Position numbers and translations under genes: made by a program. A model generated the notes under the pieces. The model was given only the letters and a program-made list of their open reading frames with translations. It did not search any database and was not told the origin of the DNA. From Roridomyces roridus (taxonomy: Eukaryota; Basidiomycota; Agaricomycetes; Agaricales; Mycenaceae), in contig JARKIF010000002.1 in NCBI GenBank assembly GCA_029378245.1, positions 3,534,001 through 3,598,000 of the forward strand: a stretch of DNA of 64,000 nt. The letters run 5' to 3'. Positions 53,906 through 64,000 of the stretch are shown piece after piece (positions within the stretch are counted from its first letter, which is position 1; every line of letters starts with the position of its first letter).

Positions 53906-56560
53906 CTCCAACGCCGCCTTCTCCCTCTCCGACTCCATCTTGTGCACCTCGGCGTTCGAGAGTCGATACTGTGCATTCGAGGTGACGCGCTTGATCCCAG
54001 AACGTAGGGCTTTGTCCTGGATGAGGGGTGCGTTGTCGGTCTGCATTTCGGTTGGCTCATCCACGGGGGCGTCGGTCTTGCATTTACGAGTCCGACGTCC
54101 GTAACGAGAGTCCATGACTATTTTCGAGTCAGCTAGCGAATTCAAGAAGAAGTATGGGGAAGTACCTTCTAAGACGAGGTCTAGAGCCTTGCGAGGTTCA
54201 TTGAGGACCTCGTAAATCTCAGCCAGCCGCATCTTGACGTCGTTTTCCGTCGGATCCGCCTTGCGAACTGCGGTGCGTTGGTGGAAAACTGTTGAAATTA
54301 GACAAGCTGACTGACCTGTCTCGTAGATCTCCGCTGCGTCCTGAAGCTCATCCATATTTCTCAGGCAAGCTGCGGTCTTGATGAGGATATCGACGCTGCT
54401 CGTCTAATTATGATGGTCAGACAACGTAGCAAGAAAAGAAAGACACTCGATACCGTCTCGTTGGCCCCAAGAATCTCGTACACCGCGCGCGCCTCGGCCC
54501 AAAGCTCACGATCAAAGTACGCGTCGGCGATTTCGACAAACAAAGGCGAGTAATCCATCAGGTCTTGCGATAGAACGATATCGGTATGCACCTATCCTCG
54601 ACGCATGAGTTCTCGAAAAATCCAACAAAGAACCGACTCACTTTAGCCTCTGCCTCGTCTCCCATCCTAATTCGCGCAATCGCAAGTCGATGCCGAGCAT
54701 TCACGTCCAACTCATAATACCCCGGTTCCAAATCATCAGACTCCTCCTCCACCGCCCGTTCAACGTCATCATAGTCAAACTCCCGATCGTCGGTACATTC
54801 ATCCCAATACGTCTCAGCGCTCCTCCCTTGCAACCACCTCACGCCTTTGCGCGTAACATCCACCGCACGCTCATGTTCGCCGAGTGTATTGTACAGATCT
54901 GCGAGAACGAGGATCTCGAGCAGACCAAACCCAGCTGCGGGAGCGTCGACGCCCGTGTCAGCTGCGGGGCCCACGCCGGAAGGGAATTTATTGTGGTAGT
55001 GAGTGAAGGCGCCTTGGAAGAGGGTTTTGCAGGTTTCGAGCTCGCTGAGATCGACGAGGACAGTACGGATTTCGGTGAGGATGTTGAGGTCGTGCGGGAA
55101 GCGGTCGAGGATGCCGAGAATTGCGTTGCGTGTCTGAAACTGAGTATAAGAAAAGGTCATGAAAGATGATATAGTTACACACCGTCTTGATATCACCAAT
55201 CTCCTTGCTGAGCATCGCGCGATCCCAAAGAGCGGCCACGTTGCTCGGGTCTATACTCTGCACCTTCGACCAGCAATAGAGCGCTTGTTGATGATGTCCG
55301 AGTTCCCTGAAAACGTCAACTATCAAGCATCCAATGAATGGAACGACGACGAACTTGGACTGTCTCGCCAAACTATCCCACTCCTCCGCGTCTGCCTTGA
55401 GATGCGCGCCCATAATACGCATCTGCAGCGCCTTACCGACCTCGTTCCGATCCTCGTAGCACTTTGCCAACACAGTCCACGCCGCCGCAGCACGCGGCTC
55501 GATACGGAGGACCTCGAGCATAGTCTTGGTAGCAGTGGCCAGATCGCCGTTGACGTACGCTTGATTTCCCGCCCCGATGAGCGTCTCGGTCTGGAACGAC
55601 AATTTGACACCCTGATTCGGTTCCAGTGAGAATGAAAACACGGCTTTGAAAGAAAGGACGAACCCGTCGAGGCCTGAACCGGACTCCCCCAGGTCGAAAT
55701 GCGCCAGTATCCTCGATCGAGAAATCCCAATCCTTGGACAAGAGCCCGGCGTTGGACGTGCTTTCATTCAACTTGATGTCTTGGACAAGGCGTCTGCAGA
55801 AAGAGAAGAAAAAACTCTAGCCTCGCACAATCGCCGTCGAGGGAAGAATAACGTACTCGAATTCGTCCGTTGGTTCCACATCGGCTCCCTCGGATTTGAC
55901 TAAGATCTGCGGCTTGACGTCGTCTTCCTCAAAGTCCGAGTTCATTCCAGAGTCTGAATCTCTTTCTACAGCTCCAGTGAGTCGACAGTTAGGTTTGAGA
56001 GGAAGGAGAAGGACCTTGGCCATCGTCGTCGTCGTCCTCATGCAGCGCCAACAAGGCCTTCGTCTTCCATCGCTTCGAGCTTCATTTGGACGAGGGGATC
56101 CATGGCTGGTGGCGATTGAGGTCAGCGAAAGTCTTCATGACGGATCGGATACGCACCTATGGCTTGCTACACTGGATAGAGTGGTCAATGGACGATCTCA
56201 CAGAGCTTCCTTCGAGAGCGGGTTCGAGGAGCACACGATGTGGACGCATTCGCAGATCCAGATCGAACAGAGATCAAGTACCTGCTGTGCTCAAAGACTC
56301 TTACACGGGAAGGAGAAAGTGAGGTTTCGCGCGGAGGTGGGCGGTGGTGGGAGGAAGGAAAGCGAGTGTGACGAGCCATGGACGGAGAAGCAGCTGCCAA
56401 AGAAGGGCGGAAGCCAAACACCACTTCACGTCAAAACAAAGTCCCAAAATCGAGCGGGAGAAGCTGATGGTTTTAATTCTAAACTGGAAGGTACACGATC
56501 CTGTGGTTCCTAAGTACTTCATGAGAAAATGCGGAACAATAATGGGGGGTTGTAAATAAA

Positions 56561-56936
56561 CTAGGGCAGAGCGACAAAGACATCGTCAATGAACGACCAC
56601 GCGGGGGACCGGCGCCGGTGAACGTCTGCCGGTGAACTGAGCAGGCGTGTATCCCTGGTAACCCACAACGCTGCCGACCTTCTTGCCGTTCCAGTACACA
56701 TCGACAAACGCGCCAGCCTCGGAAACATCGCCGGAGAAGTTGTTGGCGACAAAACGGTGAGTGACGTAGTTGGCGCCCTTGGTCGTCGTCAGATTCTTGG
56801 CGGGCGAGATCGAGCCGCTCAAAGCGTCGTCGCCGTTTGCGATGCCGAGGAGAGCAGAGCTGTGTCCGGTGTGGGAATACGTCGGAAAGCGCGCGAGTTT
56901 CAGAGATCAGCGCAGGTACCGGTCAAGGAAAGTAAA
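56561..56936 (-). pseudogene. C-terminal fragment of an unrecognised, possibly secreted protein
   Basis: The minus strand encodes YSHTGHSSALLGIANGDDAL, then ANYVTHRFVANNFSGDVSEAG, AFVDVYWNGKKVGSVVGYQG and, in a shifted frame, PAWSFIDDVFVALP and a stop. The alternating beta-strand pattern and terminal FIDDVFV resemble carbohydrate-binding-like beta-sandwich domains. A repeated GTTCACCGGC near 56615-56635 coincides with the frame change. Upstream sequence is replaced at 56937 by the duplicated segment. Positions 56104-56560 show nothing recognisable. Confidence 0.5.
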
Positions 56937-56938
56937 AC

Positions 56939-58160
56939 TTGACGGGCGACCGCCGCCGGCGAGTAGAGAGAGCAGAGGGTTTGGCGATGGTCGTGCGCAC
57001 GGTTTTGGTTTTGGCCGTCGTGATGGTGGGAGGTGTGAAGGAAGTGATGGTGGGACTTGGGGATGTGGACGGAGGAGGGATGGACAAGGAGGTAGCGAGT
57101 GACGCAGGCGACGTCGGTGCTGGCGTGGAGGGACACGGTGGCATGGCACTACGCACGCATATGGTCTCGTTCGGGTTGAAGGAGGCCAGACGGGCGTTGG
57201 TGAGCACGGCAAATGCTCCAGTGGTGTTGGCAGTAGTGCTGGGGGAGTGGGGGCTGTGTGGCACCGACGGTCTAACAGGCGACGTCGGGTGGCAATGCGT
57301 GTGGCCGTGACGCGGGGGCGGCGACTGCGAAAAAAAAGTCATTTGAAATTCGAGGAAATTTCAAAGACCCCAGAAAAAATGACGCACCTGATAGCGTCGT
57401 CGCATGGACCGCATCCCATCGAGGTCGCTCCACTCGAATTTGACGTGACGGAACGAGTAGAGCAGCGAGAGGCGTTGTTCCTGGGGTTTTTGTGTCGCGT
57501 GAGGTCTCGATGTGGGGTGGGTGGCAGAAGCAGACGCACCTCGGTAAACTTGAGCGCTTCTGCATCCTCTATCCGCTGCTCGTTCTCCATCTCCAAGAGC
57601 CGCTGCTTTCGCAAGGCGGCACGCGACGGGGCCTCGACGGCGGGTGGGTGGCGGAGTGGGCTGGTCATGGCCATCGGAAACTGGTTTGTGTGTGTGGACT
57701 AGAGGGAGAGTGGGAGTAGGTTGTTTTCGTTGGCGTGGGTCGTAGCGGGCTTTCGTATATACGTTTCTTGCCAGGCAAGGAGAGTAGAAGATTGTGGACG
57801 GTGTGGAGAAGAAGAGAGCGGACTTTGTTTGGTTCTTTGCTTGTTGCTGGGCAACCATCAACAAACGTTGGACTAGTCCCCTTTTGGACAATGGCCAGCA
57901 GCCCTGTCTCGGCTGCAAAGACCCCGCCGCCTCTCCTCTTGCGGCCTCTTGCTCATCGTTCAGCAATTCCTTCCTCTTATCCTCGTCTCTCCTCCAAAGT
58001 TCAAGACCTCGTGGATGGCCAGCTGGCACCACCATCTCCTTGGGTCTATCAACACGACTCTCCGCCTATCATTCTTCGCCGGCGTCCACCACTGATTCTA
58101 GTCTAACCTCCAAAATATTGCTGCGCAACGGACCCTGGTGTTTCACCAGCTCTTCACACC
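56939..58160 (-). pseudogene. Truncated duplicate of the 353-aa gene and its upstream region
   Basis: Closely similar to 29898-31142. Start codon at 57674; exons 1 and 2 and the first two thirds of the Pro-rich exon 3 are present with intact splice sites. It breaks after the RRRRSPVK segment at 56939, so the acidic C-terminal part is lost. Confidence 0.85.
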
Positions 58161-58173
58161 CAGTTCTGAGTTA

Positions 58174-58227
58174 GTCTCTCGTAGACAGACTACGATACAG
58201 CTGACGAACAAGTTGTAGCTGTATGTA
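58174..58227. repeat. Outer flank of the large inverted repeat, left arm
   Basis: Contains CAGACTACGATACAGCT and its near-perfect inverse, able to form a hairpin. The same sequence, inverted, lies at 63948-64000. Confidence 0.75.
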
Positions 58228-59291
58228 GTCTGTTTGCAATCGCGCCCCTTTGGCAGGTGCCACCCAATCGACGTCATCGCCCAAAAGGGATGACCACGTG
58301 CACTGCCAGCGCAACACCTCTCCTCCTCCTCCCTCGCTCGTCTCGCCCTCCGACGCGTCCCTGCCGTCCACTACGCCACGAACACCATCCCAGAAGCTCA
58401 TTCAAGTCAATGTCTCACTCAGGGAGCCGTCTACGCCCGACAATCTTGCTGAATACTCGCCACTCGTGTCCCTCGCATATGGGCAAGTCTCACCCTCCAT
58501 GGCCTTCTGCCTGAGATCCGAGACGTCCAGCCATGTCTCTCGTATCCTCGATGGCATGGACTACGCTTTGGTTAGCGTCTTCGCGACCCCTCTCCCCGAT
58601 TTCGCAGCCTGCAAGTGACGACGCCGCACCACACGCCGTACGCGACGCGATTACCGTTGGAGCACGATGGCATTGGTAACTGGATCTCAGGTGCGTCGTT
58701 AGCACTCCTTCTCTCTACCCAGGTCCGTGCAGGTGGGGGAGCATCGAGTCTGCGCCGACAGCATCGGTACCACAGAGTTCTCTCGCCGCTCCACCCTCTC
58801 CGGTCCTCCTCGTCGCTGCGCACACGATAGTCTTGCTACGCTAGGCACACCGACGCCGGAGTGCCTGATCTCCTCCTTTCCACCGGCTACGTGCAGACAT
58901 TCGGCGCTGAGACGTTGTCGCATCCTCGACGTACTGTTAATCGCATGAATTGGGAGGCGGAGCGAAGGATTGTCGAGGCATTGTGCACAGGCGGTTAGGA
59001 CTCGGGAGGGTGCCCTGTATTCCTGTATTGGCGGACTCATGAGCTCAGAGCAGTCTACATCATCTATTATGATCCCTTTCACTGCTGCTGGTAGTATACT
59101 TATTCAATGTCACATTCCTTTCAACTCCTGCCCAGCGTGGACTGTTTTCGACAAGTATCTAAGCCCAGAAAAATAGTTGACGAGCAGCGGGCTCGAACCG
59201 ACGCGAGCGAAAAGGACCACGTGATGCATCCCTTTTGGGCGATGACGTCGATTGGGTGGCCCCTGCCAGACGGGCGTGTTTGACAGCAGAC
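58228..59291. mobile_element. Element E, left copy: TA-flanked element with about 75-bp TIRs
   Basis: Begins GTCTGTTTGC and ends with the inverse of GTCTGCTGTC. Both termini continue into CACCCAATCGACGTCATC and CCCAAAAGGGATG. TA lies at 58226-58227 and 59292-59293. 1064 bp, no recognisable gene. A B box (GGTTCGAGCCC, minus strand near 59187) lies in one arm. Confidence 0.8.
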
Positions 59292-61182
59292 TAGGTTTCC
59301 ATCTCAAACTCCTGCCATTTACCATTGACTCGTTTGAACGCGGTGTCGAGGGACAGTTTTTTGGCGCGCATGAGCCGGGCGGACATGGAGCGCAACATGC
59401 ATATAACGAGATAGAATGGTTTCCCACCCTCGATTGCATGGATTTCCGCACACCGAACGTACTGTTCTGCCTCCGGAAGTTCGCTGTGTTGCGCCGCCAG
59501 CAGCTGAGCACCTAAAGTTTAAATGAATCGTCAGAATTGGACCAGCATGGAGCAGATTATACAGACCTTCAAAATCTGTACCCATGGGAAATAAGACATG
59601 ACGGAGCTCGTCGATATAGCGACGAACATGATCCAAGTTTCCCAGCGACGGGTGCAGCGCTGCGAGTGGAGGATCAAAGGGTTTGTTCCACCCGAGACTT
59701 CGTCGGAAGCCGGCCATGAAGCCCGAGTCGAGCATTAGTTTTCGCGGCGTGGCATCAGCTAGTTTCCAATCGAGCTCCAACAACAACGAGCGGAATAAAT
59801 CGAGCAAAGGGGGTGGGGTTGTGACGGGGTCGGGCGCGTGATGCGAATGGGGATTCCTGCAAATAACCACAACTTGGGAACAGGCCGAAAGATCGTCCGG
59901 GGTGTAGATATCGAATTTCGCGTCGCAGTTACCCACATTCCGTTGAAGAACACCCCGTGCTAACTTCCCCGAGATGCGATGCCAATAGGCTGAAGCCCCG
60001 TTAAGTACGAGACACAAATATTGGTAATGGAAACAGAGACTCACGGCAAAAGTCTTTCTGAGCAGACGGAGGCGCCGTATAGGAACATGGAGCGCGAGGA
60101 CCGTACCCAAATTGACGAGCCACCTCCTCACGCTCGTGGATGGCAGATGGATTATCGTGGAGGAGAGCCCGTAGGTAGTCGAGGTCGAATTCATCGAGGG
60201 TTCGGAGGATGAGATGCGCTGTGTCAGCCTGTGTTCGATGTTTGCATCTGCAGGGACTCGGAGATGAGTTTTGTTCAACTTCAAAAGACATCCACATACT
60301 GGATAAAGGACCTCCCAAATTCGTCTTGCCGCATTTCAAGAGTACCTTTGCAAGTACGACGTTTTGCAGTACGGAACCGACGGTCTCTCTTGCGTGAGGT
60401 CGAGACTTCCGTATCGCTGTCATCTCTCGACTCAGACTCAGAGTCATCTGACGTGTCTTCGACGGCGGATACATCAGCGTCCTCAGTATCCTTCAGTTCA
60501 AACGCGCAGCCCTTCTCCACAAGGGTGCAATAGAATGCGATTGTTTTGAAGAAGACCTCCCGTTTGGCCTGCGCGATCGAGTCGAGTTCCAGAGTCGGCT
60601 GAGGGAGAGGAGGAAGTGATCGGCCAGAGCAATACTTCAGGCCTTTACCTATAGGGATAAAGGTGAAAATTGATAGTTTAAAGTCAGCAAATGGCACTTA
60701 CACGACATCTTCAACAAAGAACAAGAGACTGCAGCTCCAGACTGGTCGGTGAGGAGGCGGCCACAAAACTTGCCGCGCTTGCCTCCATGAGAATCTCCCA
60801 GAGAATATTGAAAATTGGCCTCGGGACGCAGGAAATTGGAGGGTTCGACACAGAAACGACGCGCTATGCCCACTCCAGCACGACTTGCAGTCTCTGGATA
60901 TTCGACGATGGAACCAAGTGGGTGATCGACGAGCGCAGAAACGTAGGTCTCTCGGTTTATTTGATCGAGACCCAGTCTCAGTTCTTCGGCTGTGAAAGTT
61001 CGAGCAGGAGGAGGACGATAGAGAGAGCCTAGAACGGGGCTGCATGCAGTGGAGTGGGAGACGGTGCGGCTGGGAATTTCCAGGACATCATGATCAACAA
61101 GATCGGCTGTTGTCAAGCCGACATTCGCAAGCACTCTCTGCGCTTCCGCTATGGCATCGAGCTGGACCTCAGACAGAGGCAT
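59291..61182 (-). pseudogene. Transposase-like gene, truncated by element E
   Basis: Five exons on the minus strand: 61182-60702, 60648-60300, 60247-60045, 59989-59567 and 59511-59291; 1677 nt in frame. The N-terminal region ends in a Ser/Asp/Glu-rich stretch. A Cys/His-containing block follows (CKHRTQADTAHLI, FGYGPRAPC, CDAKFDIYTPDDLSAC, VVVICRNPHSHHAPDP), then LHPSLGNLDHVRRYIDELR and LSLDTAFKRVNGKWQEFEM. This resembles large basidiomycete transposon proteins with a MULE-type DDE core, in which the Asp of SLDTAFKRV would be the first catalytic residue. The ORF ends at the edge of element E, so the rest of the catalytic domain is missing. Assignment is from family memory only. Confidence 0.55.
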
Positions 61183-61415
61183 CGTCGGGTGAGCCGTTTC
61201 TCTCTGCACTCCTTATCTTATTCCTTATTCGCGTCCTGGCCAAGTACAATTCCCTTTTCGGGCTTCATTATGCCATCACCCTCCTTACTGCGGTCGCAGC
61301 GGTGCGTTTTTCGAGCGTTTTCTCGTCAACCAGGTACATATCCCGCTACAGGTGACAATGAAATTAAAAGGCGCACAAAATATTCGCGATTCGAGCCTCA
61401 AAGACATGGGAGTGA

Positions 61416-62666
61416 ATGGCCACCAACGTTGATCCACCGAACTACGACCCGGACCCGCTCTTTATAAGTCCTCCAAGTCTATGGACGCTCCTCACACAAC
61501 CTGTCATGCGACTCGACCGCGACACTATCGATGTGCTCCTGAAAGAGACCATCGAGTTCCTTCTCTATGCGCGCTGCCTCAACGAATTCATCTCGGCCGC
61601 CTAGTAAGCCCTTTCGTCGCCCTACTCCTTTGCATCTCATTGCGCCTACAGTCCTGCACATATGAAAGGCAACCAAATGATCAGAATTCTGCCCCAGCAA
61701 CTCAAACATTGGTTTCAAAAACGTGGCTCAATCCTCGAATGTCTTTGTGCGGCCGTCTCCACCCCCGACCAGCCACGCCCATGTCAGATACTCGAGTGCA
61801 AGGTCGCTGATGCCGTCCTTGCTGTTTGTCACTTTACTCGTCCCCGGTGCAACTACCGTTGTAAGTTTCGTCTTCATTGTTGCCATTGCCAGACTCACAA
61901 TTGCTGTAGTGAATCTCACGCACGTTTACAAAAACTGCACCCTCGTCTCCACTTATCCCAACTACCCCCTCCTCAGTGAGTCTGTTTCACGAGCGCCCAG
62001 CATCGTCCCAACAAATATCTAGTCAAAGGAGAGGCGCCCGTCGACATCACTCGGCTCACGATTCAATTTGCCCTCGACGAGCACCCCGAGGATGAACTCG
62101 CACCCTATTTCAAGGGATACCTCAGCGAGAGCGGCTCTTCGTTCGCCGTCAACGGTGTAATGCAGCTGGGAGGTGTCTTCCTCTTGCAGGGAGAGTCTTC
62201 TGGTGCGTTATCCTTCTTCTTCCTCATTGGCTTCGTTAATGTAGGTCATCTAGCCCCCAAGACGAAGCGTCGGATTCGCCACAGCCATCCCTACCCCCAG
62301 GCCCAGCTCCAGGAGCCTCGTTCCAACAGCAACTACCTCGAGATAGACGATGTCTATCCCCATGCCGCTGCTCGCGCTGGCAGACGCTCTCTCCCCGGCC
62401 CTTCCCGCTCCGCCGTTGCCGGCCCATCGCGTGGACTCCCCGCTGGTCCCTCGCGCGCACCCACTGCCGGCCCTTCGCGTGCCGCGATTCGCGCACCCAA
62501 TGCGGCCGAAAAGGGTCTCCAGCTACTGCTCGAGGGCAAGGGTGTTGAGGAGGACGTGTGGGATGCAGCGATGGAAAAATGCGACAAATGCCGTCGTTTC
62601 TTCATCGCCGGCTATCCCTTCAAAAAACACACCATGGGGTGCCTCGGCGTGATTGAGATTGATTAG
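61416..62666 (+). CDS. Transposon-associated ORF with C-terminal zinc finger
   Basis: Exons 61416-61603, 61652-61860, 61910-61975, 62023-62202 and 62245-62666 give 354 aa with every junction in frame. The last intron (42 nt) is a multiple of three and could be retained. The N-terminus reads PLFISPPSLWTLLTQPVMRLDRDT. The middle includes KGEAPVDITRLTIQFALDEH. Near the C-terminus there is a GPSR repeat (AGPSRGLPAGPSRAPTAGPS) and a C-x2-C-x12-H-x3-C finger (CDKCRRFFIAGYPFKKHTMGC). Divergent from the transposase-like gene with 233 bp between starts, suggesting both belong to one element. Function unknown. The frame at the start of exon 5 is less certain. Positions 62667-62863 hold nothing recognisable. 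Confidence 0.55.
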
Positions 62667-62863
62667 ATAGTACATTTCTAGATACTTGAAAATGTATATA
62701 ACACTATAGCTGACTCAAAATATCTTCTTGTGGGTCCTCCGGGTCCCAATACGACGCGAACCGAAGAAGGATTGTACGCCCTGGCAGCTGTCGGTTTCGG
62801 AGCCGGCCTTACCAAAAAAGGCATTGCGGTTTGATCGCAGTGGTAACAAGGCACTCAGAACTA

Positions 62864-63947
62864 GTCTGCTGTCAAACACGCCCGTCTGGCAGGGGCCACC
62901 CAATCGACGTCATCGCCCAAAAGGGATGCATCACGTGGTCCTTTTCGCTCGCGTCGGTTCGAGCCCGCTGCTCGTCAACTATTTTTCTGGGCTTAGATAC
63001 TTGTCGAAAACAGTCCACGCTGGGCAGGAGTTGAAAGGAATGTGACATTGAATAAGTATACTACCAGCAGCAGTGAAAGGGATCATAATAGATGATGTAG
63101 ACTGCTCTGAGCTCATGAGTCCGCCAATACAGGAATACAGGGCACCCTCCCGAGTCCTAACCGCCTGTGCACAATGCCTCGACAATCCTTCGCTCCGCCT
63201 CCCAATTCATGCGATTAACAGTACGTCGAGGATGCGACAACGTCTCAGCGCCGAATGTCTGCACGTAGCCGGTGGAAAGGAGGAGATCAGGCACTCCGGC
63301 GTCGGTGTGCCTAGCGTAGCAAGACTATCGTGTGCGCAGCGACGAGGAGGACCGGAGAGGGTGGAGCGGCGAGAGAACTCTGTGGTACCGATGCTGTCGG
63401 CGCAGACTCGATGCTCCCCCACCTGCACGGACCTGGGTAGAGAGTATGAGGGAAAGGGACAGAGAAGGAGTGCTAACGACGCACCTGAGATCCAGTTACC
63501 AATGCCATCGTGCTCCAACGGTAATCGCGTCGCGTACGGCGTGTGGTGCGGCGTCGTCACTTGCAGGCTGCGAAATCGGGGAGAGGGGTCGCGAAGACGC
63601 TAACCAAAGCGTAGTCCATGCCATCGAGGATACGAGAGACATGGCTGGACGTCTCGGATCTCAGGCAGAAGGCCATGGAGGGTGAGACTTGCCCATATGC
63701 GAGGGACACGAGTGGCGAGTATTCAGCAAGATTGTCGGGCGTAGATGGCTCCCTGAGTGAGACATTGACTTGAATGAGCTTCTGGGATGGTGTTCGTGGC
63801 GTAGTGGACGGCAGGGACGCGTCGGAGGGCGAGACGAGCGAGGGAGGAGGAGGAGAGGTGTTGCGCTGGCAGTGCACGTGGTCATCCCTTTTGGGCGATG
63901 ACGTCGATTGGGTGGCACCTGCCAAAGGGGCGCGATTGCAAACAGAC
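62864..63947. mobile_element. Element E, right copy, inverted
   Basis: Near-identical inverted copy of 58228-59291, 20 bp longer because of an insertion near 63445-63465. TA at 62862-62863 and 63948-63949. The similarity continues outward to the end of the window but stops exactly at the inner end. Confidence 0.85.
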
Positions 63948-64000
63948 TACATACAGCTACAACTTGTTCGTCAGCTGTATCGTAGTCTGTCTACGAGAGA

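Larger units (their letters stand above)
49832..56103 (-). pseudogene. TFC4: TFIIIC subunit tau131/Tfc4 (GTF3C3 homologue), split by Copia-2
   Basis: A multi-exon minus-strand gene. The N-terminus is acidic (SDSGMNSDFEEDDVKPQ). TPRs then follow, beginning with the strongly conserved GAGNQAYVNGDLATATKTML / EALRIEP-type block and MGAHLKADAEEWDSLA, and continuing through ALYCWSKVQSIDPSNVAALWDRA, YELDVNARHRLAIARIRMGD and AEIYEVLNEPRKALDLVLE. It ends with NVGRTFHSLGLLSDAARHYELALEAA and DLYKRWLSI, stop at 49832. tau131 holds TFIIIC on A-box DNA and recruits TFIIIB at tRNA genes. Copia-2 splits the codons for ...KAALEGYQR... within an exon. The first exon boundaries (55800-56103) are unsure; a one-base shift may exist there. 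Confidence 0.85.

Noticed and set aside
58250..58618. 122-codon ORF in element E, also in the inverted copy
   Set aside because: Identity between copies reflects recent duplication of DNA; composition and codon pattern do not look coding.
1..64000. CRISPR arrays, rRNA genes, biosynthetic or prokaryotic defence clusters
   Set aside because: None seen; the short regular repeats found are TPR codons, tRNA-like units or transposon subterminal motifs.

Overview
The window looks like nuclear DNA of a filamentous basidiomycete, most likely an Agaricomycete. Introns are about 42-65 nt with GT...AG ends and CTNAY-like branch points. Host genes are of fungal type: F-box proteins, an Nha1/Sod2 Na+/H+ antiporter, a TFIIIC tau131/Tfc4 subunit and a P-loop/TPR NLR-like protein. 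A large share of the window is transposable element, much of it nested inside host genes with exact target-site duplications (TSDs).

Layout. 1-3100: decayed F-box-like sequence and tRNA-like repeat units. 3137-4884: intact F-box gene. 4985-5300: 3' remnant of another copy. 5363-5883: hAT-type MITE. 6057-26505: second F-box gene, split in exon 2 by a 17.8-kb chromodomain Ty3/Gypsy element (A, 7091-24878) and in intron 2 by a TA-flanked MITE. Element A carries a second Gypsy element (B, 12144-22518). B's 5' LTR contains a 3-kb nonautonomous DNA element (C). A's chromodomain is split by a head-to-head tRNA-like element (D). 26657-27390: DJ-1/PfpI-like gene. 27420-33050: alternating tRNA-like (B-box) units around a small acidic-tailed gene (29451-30634, minus). 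33164-37431: tandem antiporter genes, the second with a 29-bp frameshifting deletion. 37557-44842: endonuclease/exonuclease/phosphatase gene, split by a Copia element (37945-43942) that itself carries a hAT-like insertion. 45590-48291: NLR-like gene with eight near-identical 42-residue TPR units. 49832-56103: TFIIIC tau131 gene, split by a small Copia element. 56561-58160: gene fragments, including a truncated duplicate of the 29.9-31.1 kb segment. 58174-64000: two inverted copies of a 1.07-kb TA-flanked element bracketing a truncated transposase-like gene and a divergent zinc-finger ORF.

How the parts relate. Intact host genes appear to be the first F-box gene, the DJ-1-like gene, the 353-aa gene, the first antiporter and probably the NLR-like gene. 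Four other host genes are broken by insertions or small lesions. LTR pairs of A, B and the small Copia differ by zero or one base over what I could compare, so these insertions look recent. Two features of the retroelements deserve most attention. Element A shows a Tf1-like self-priming signature. Element B has six copies of a hairpin-forming module that encodes a conserved SCxTPPARRV-type peptide between protease and reverse transcriptase. Exon structures were read by eye and checked for frame; no similarity search was run.
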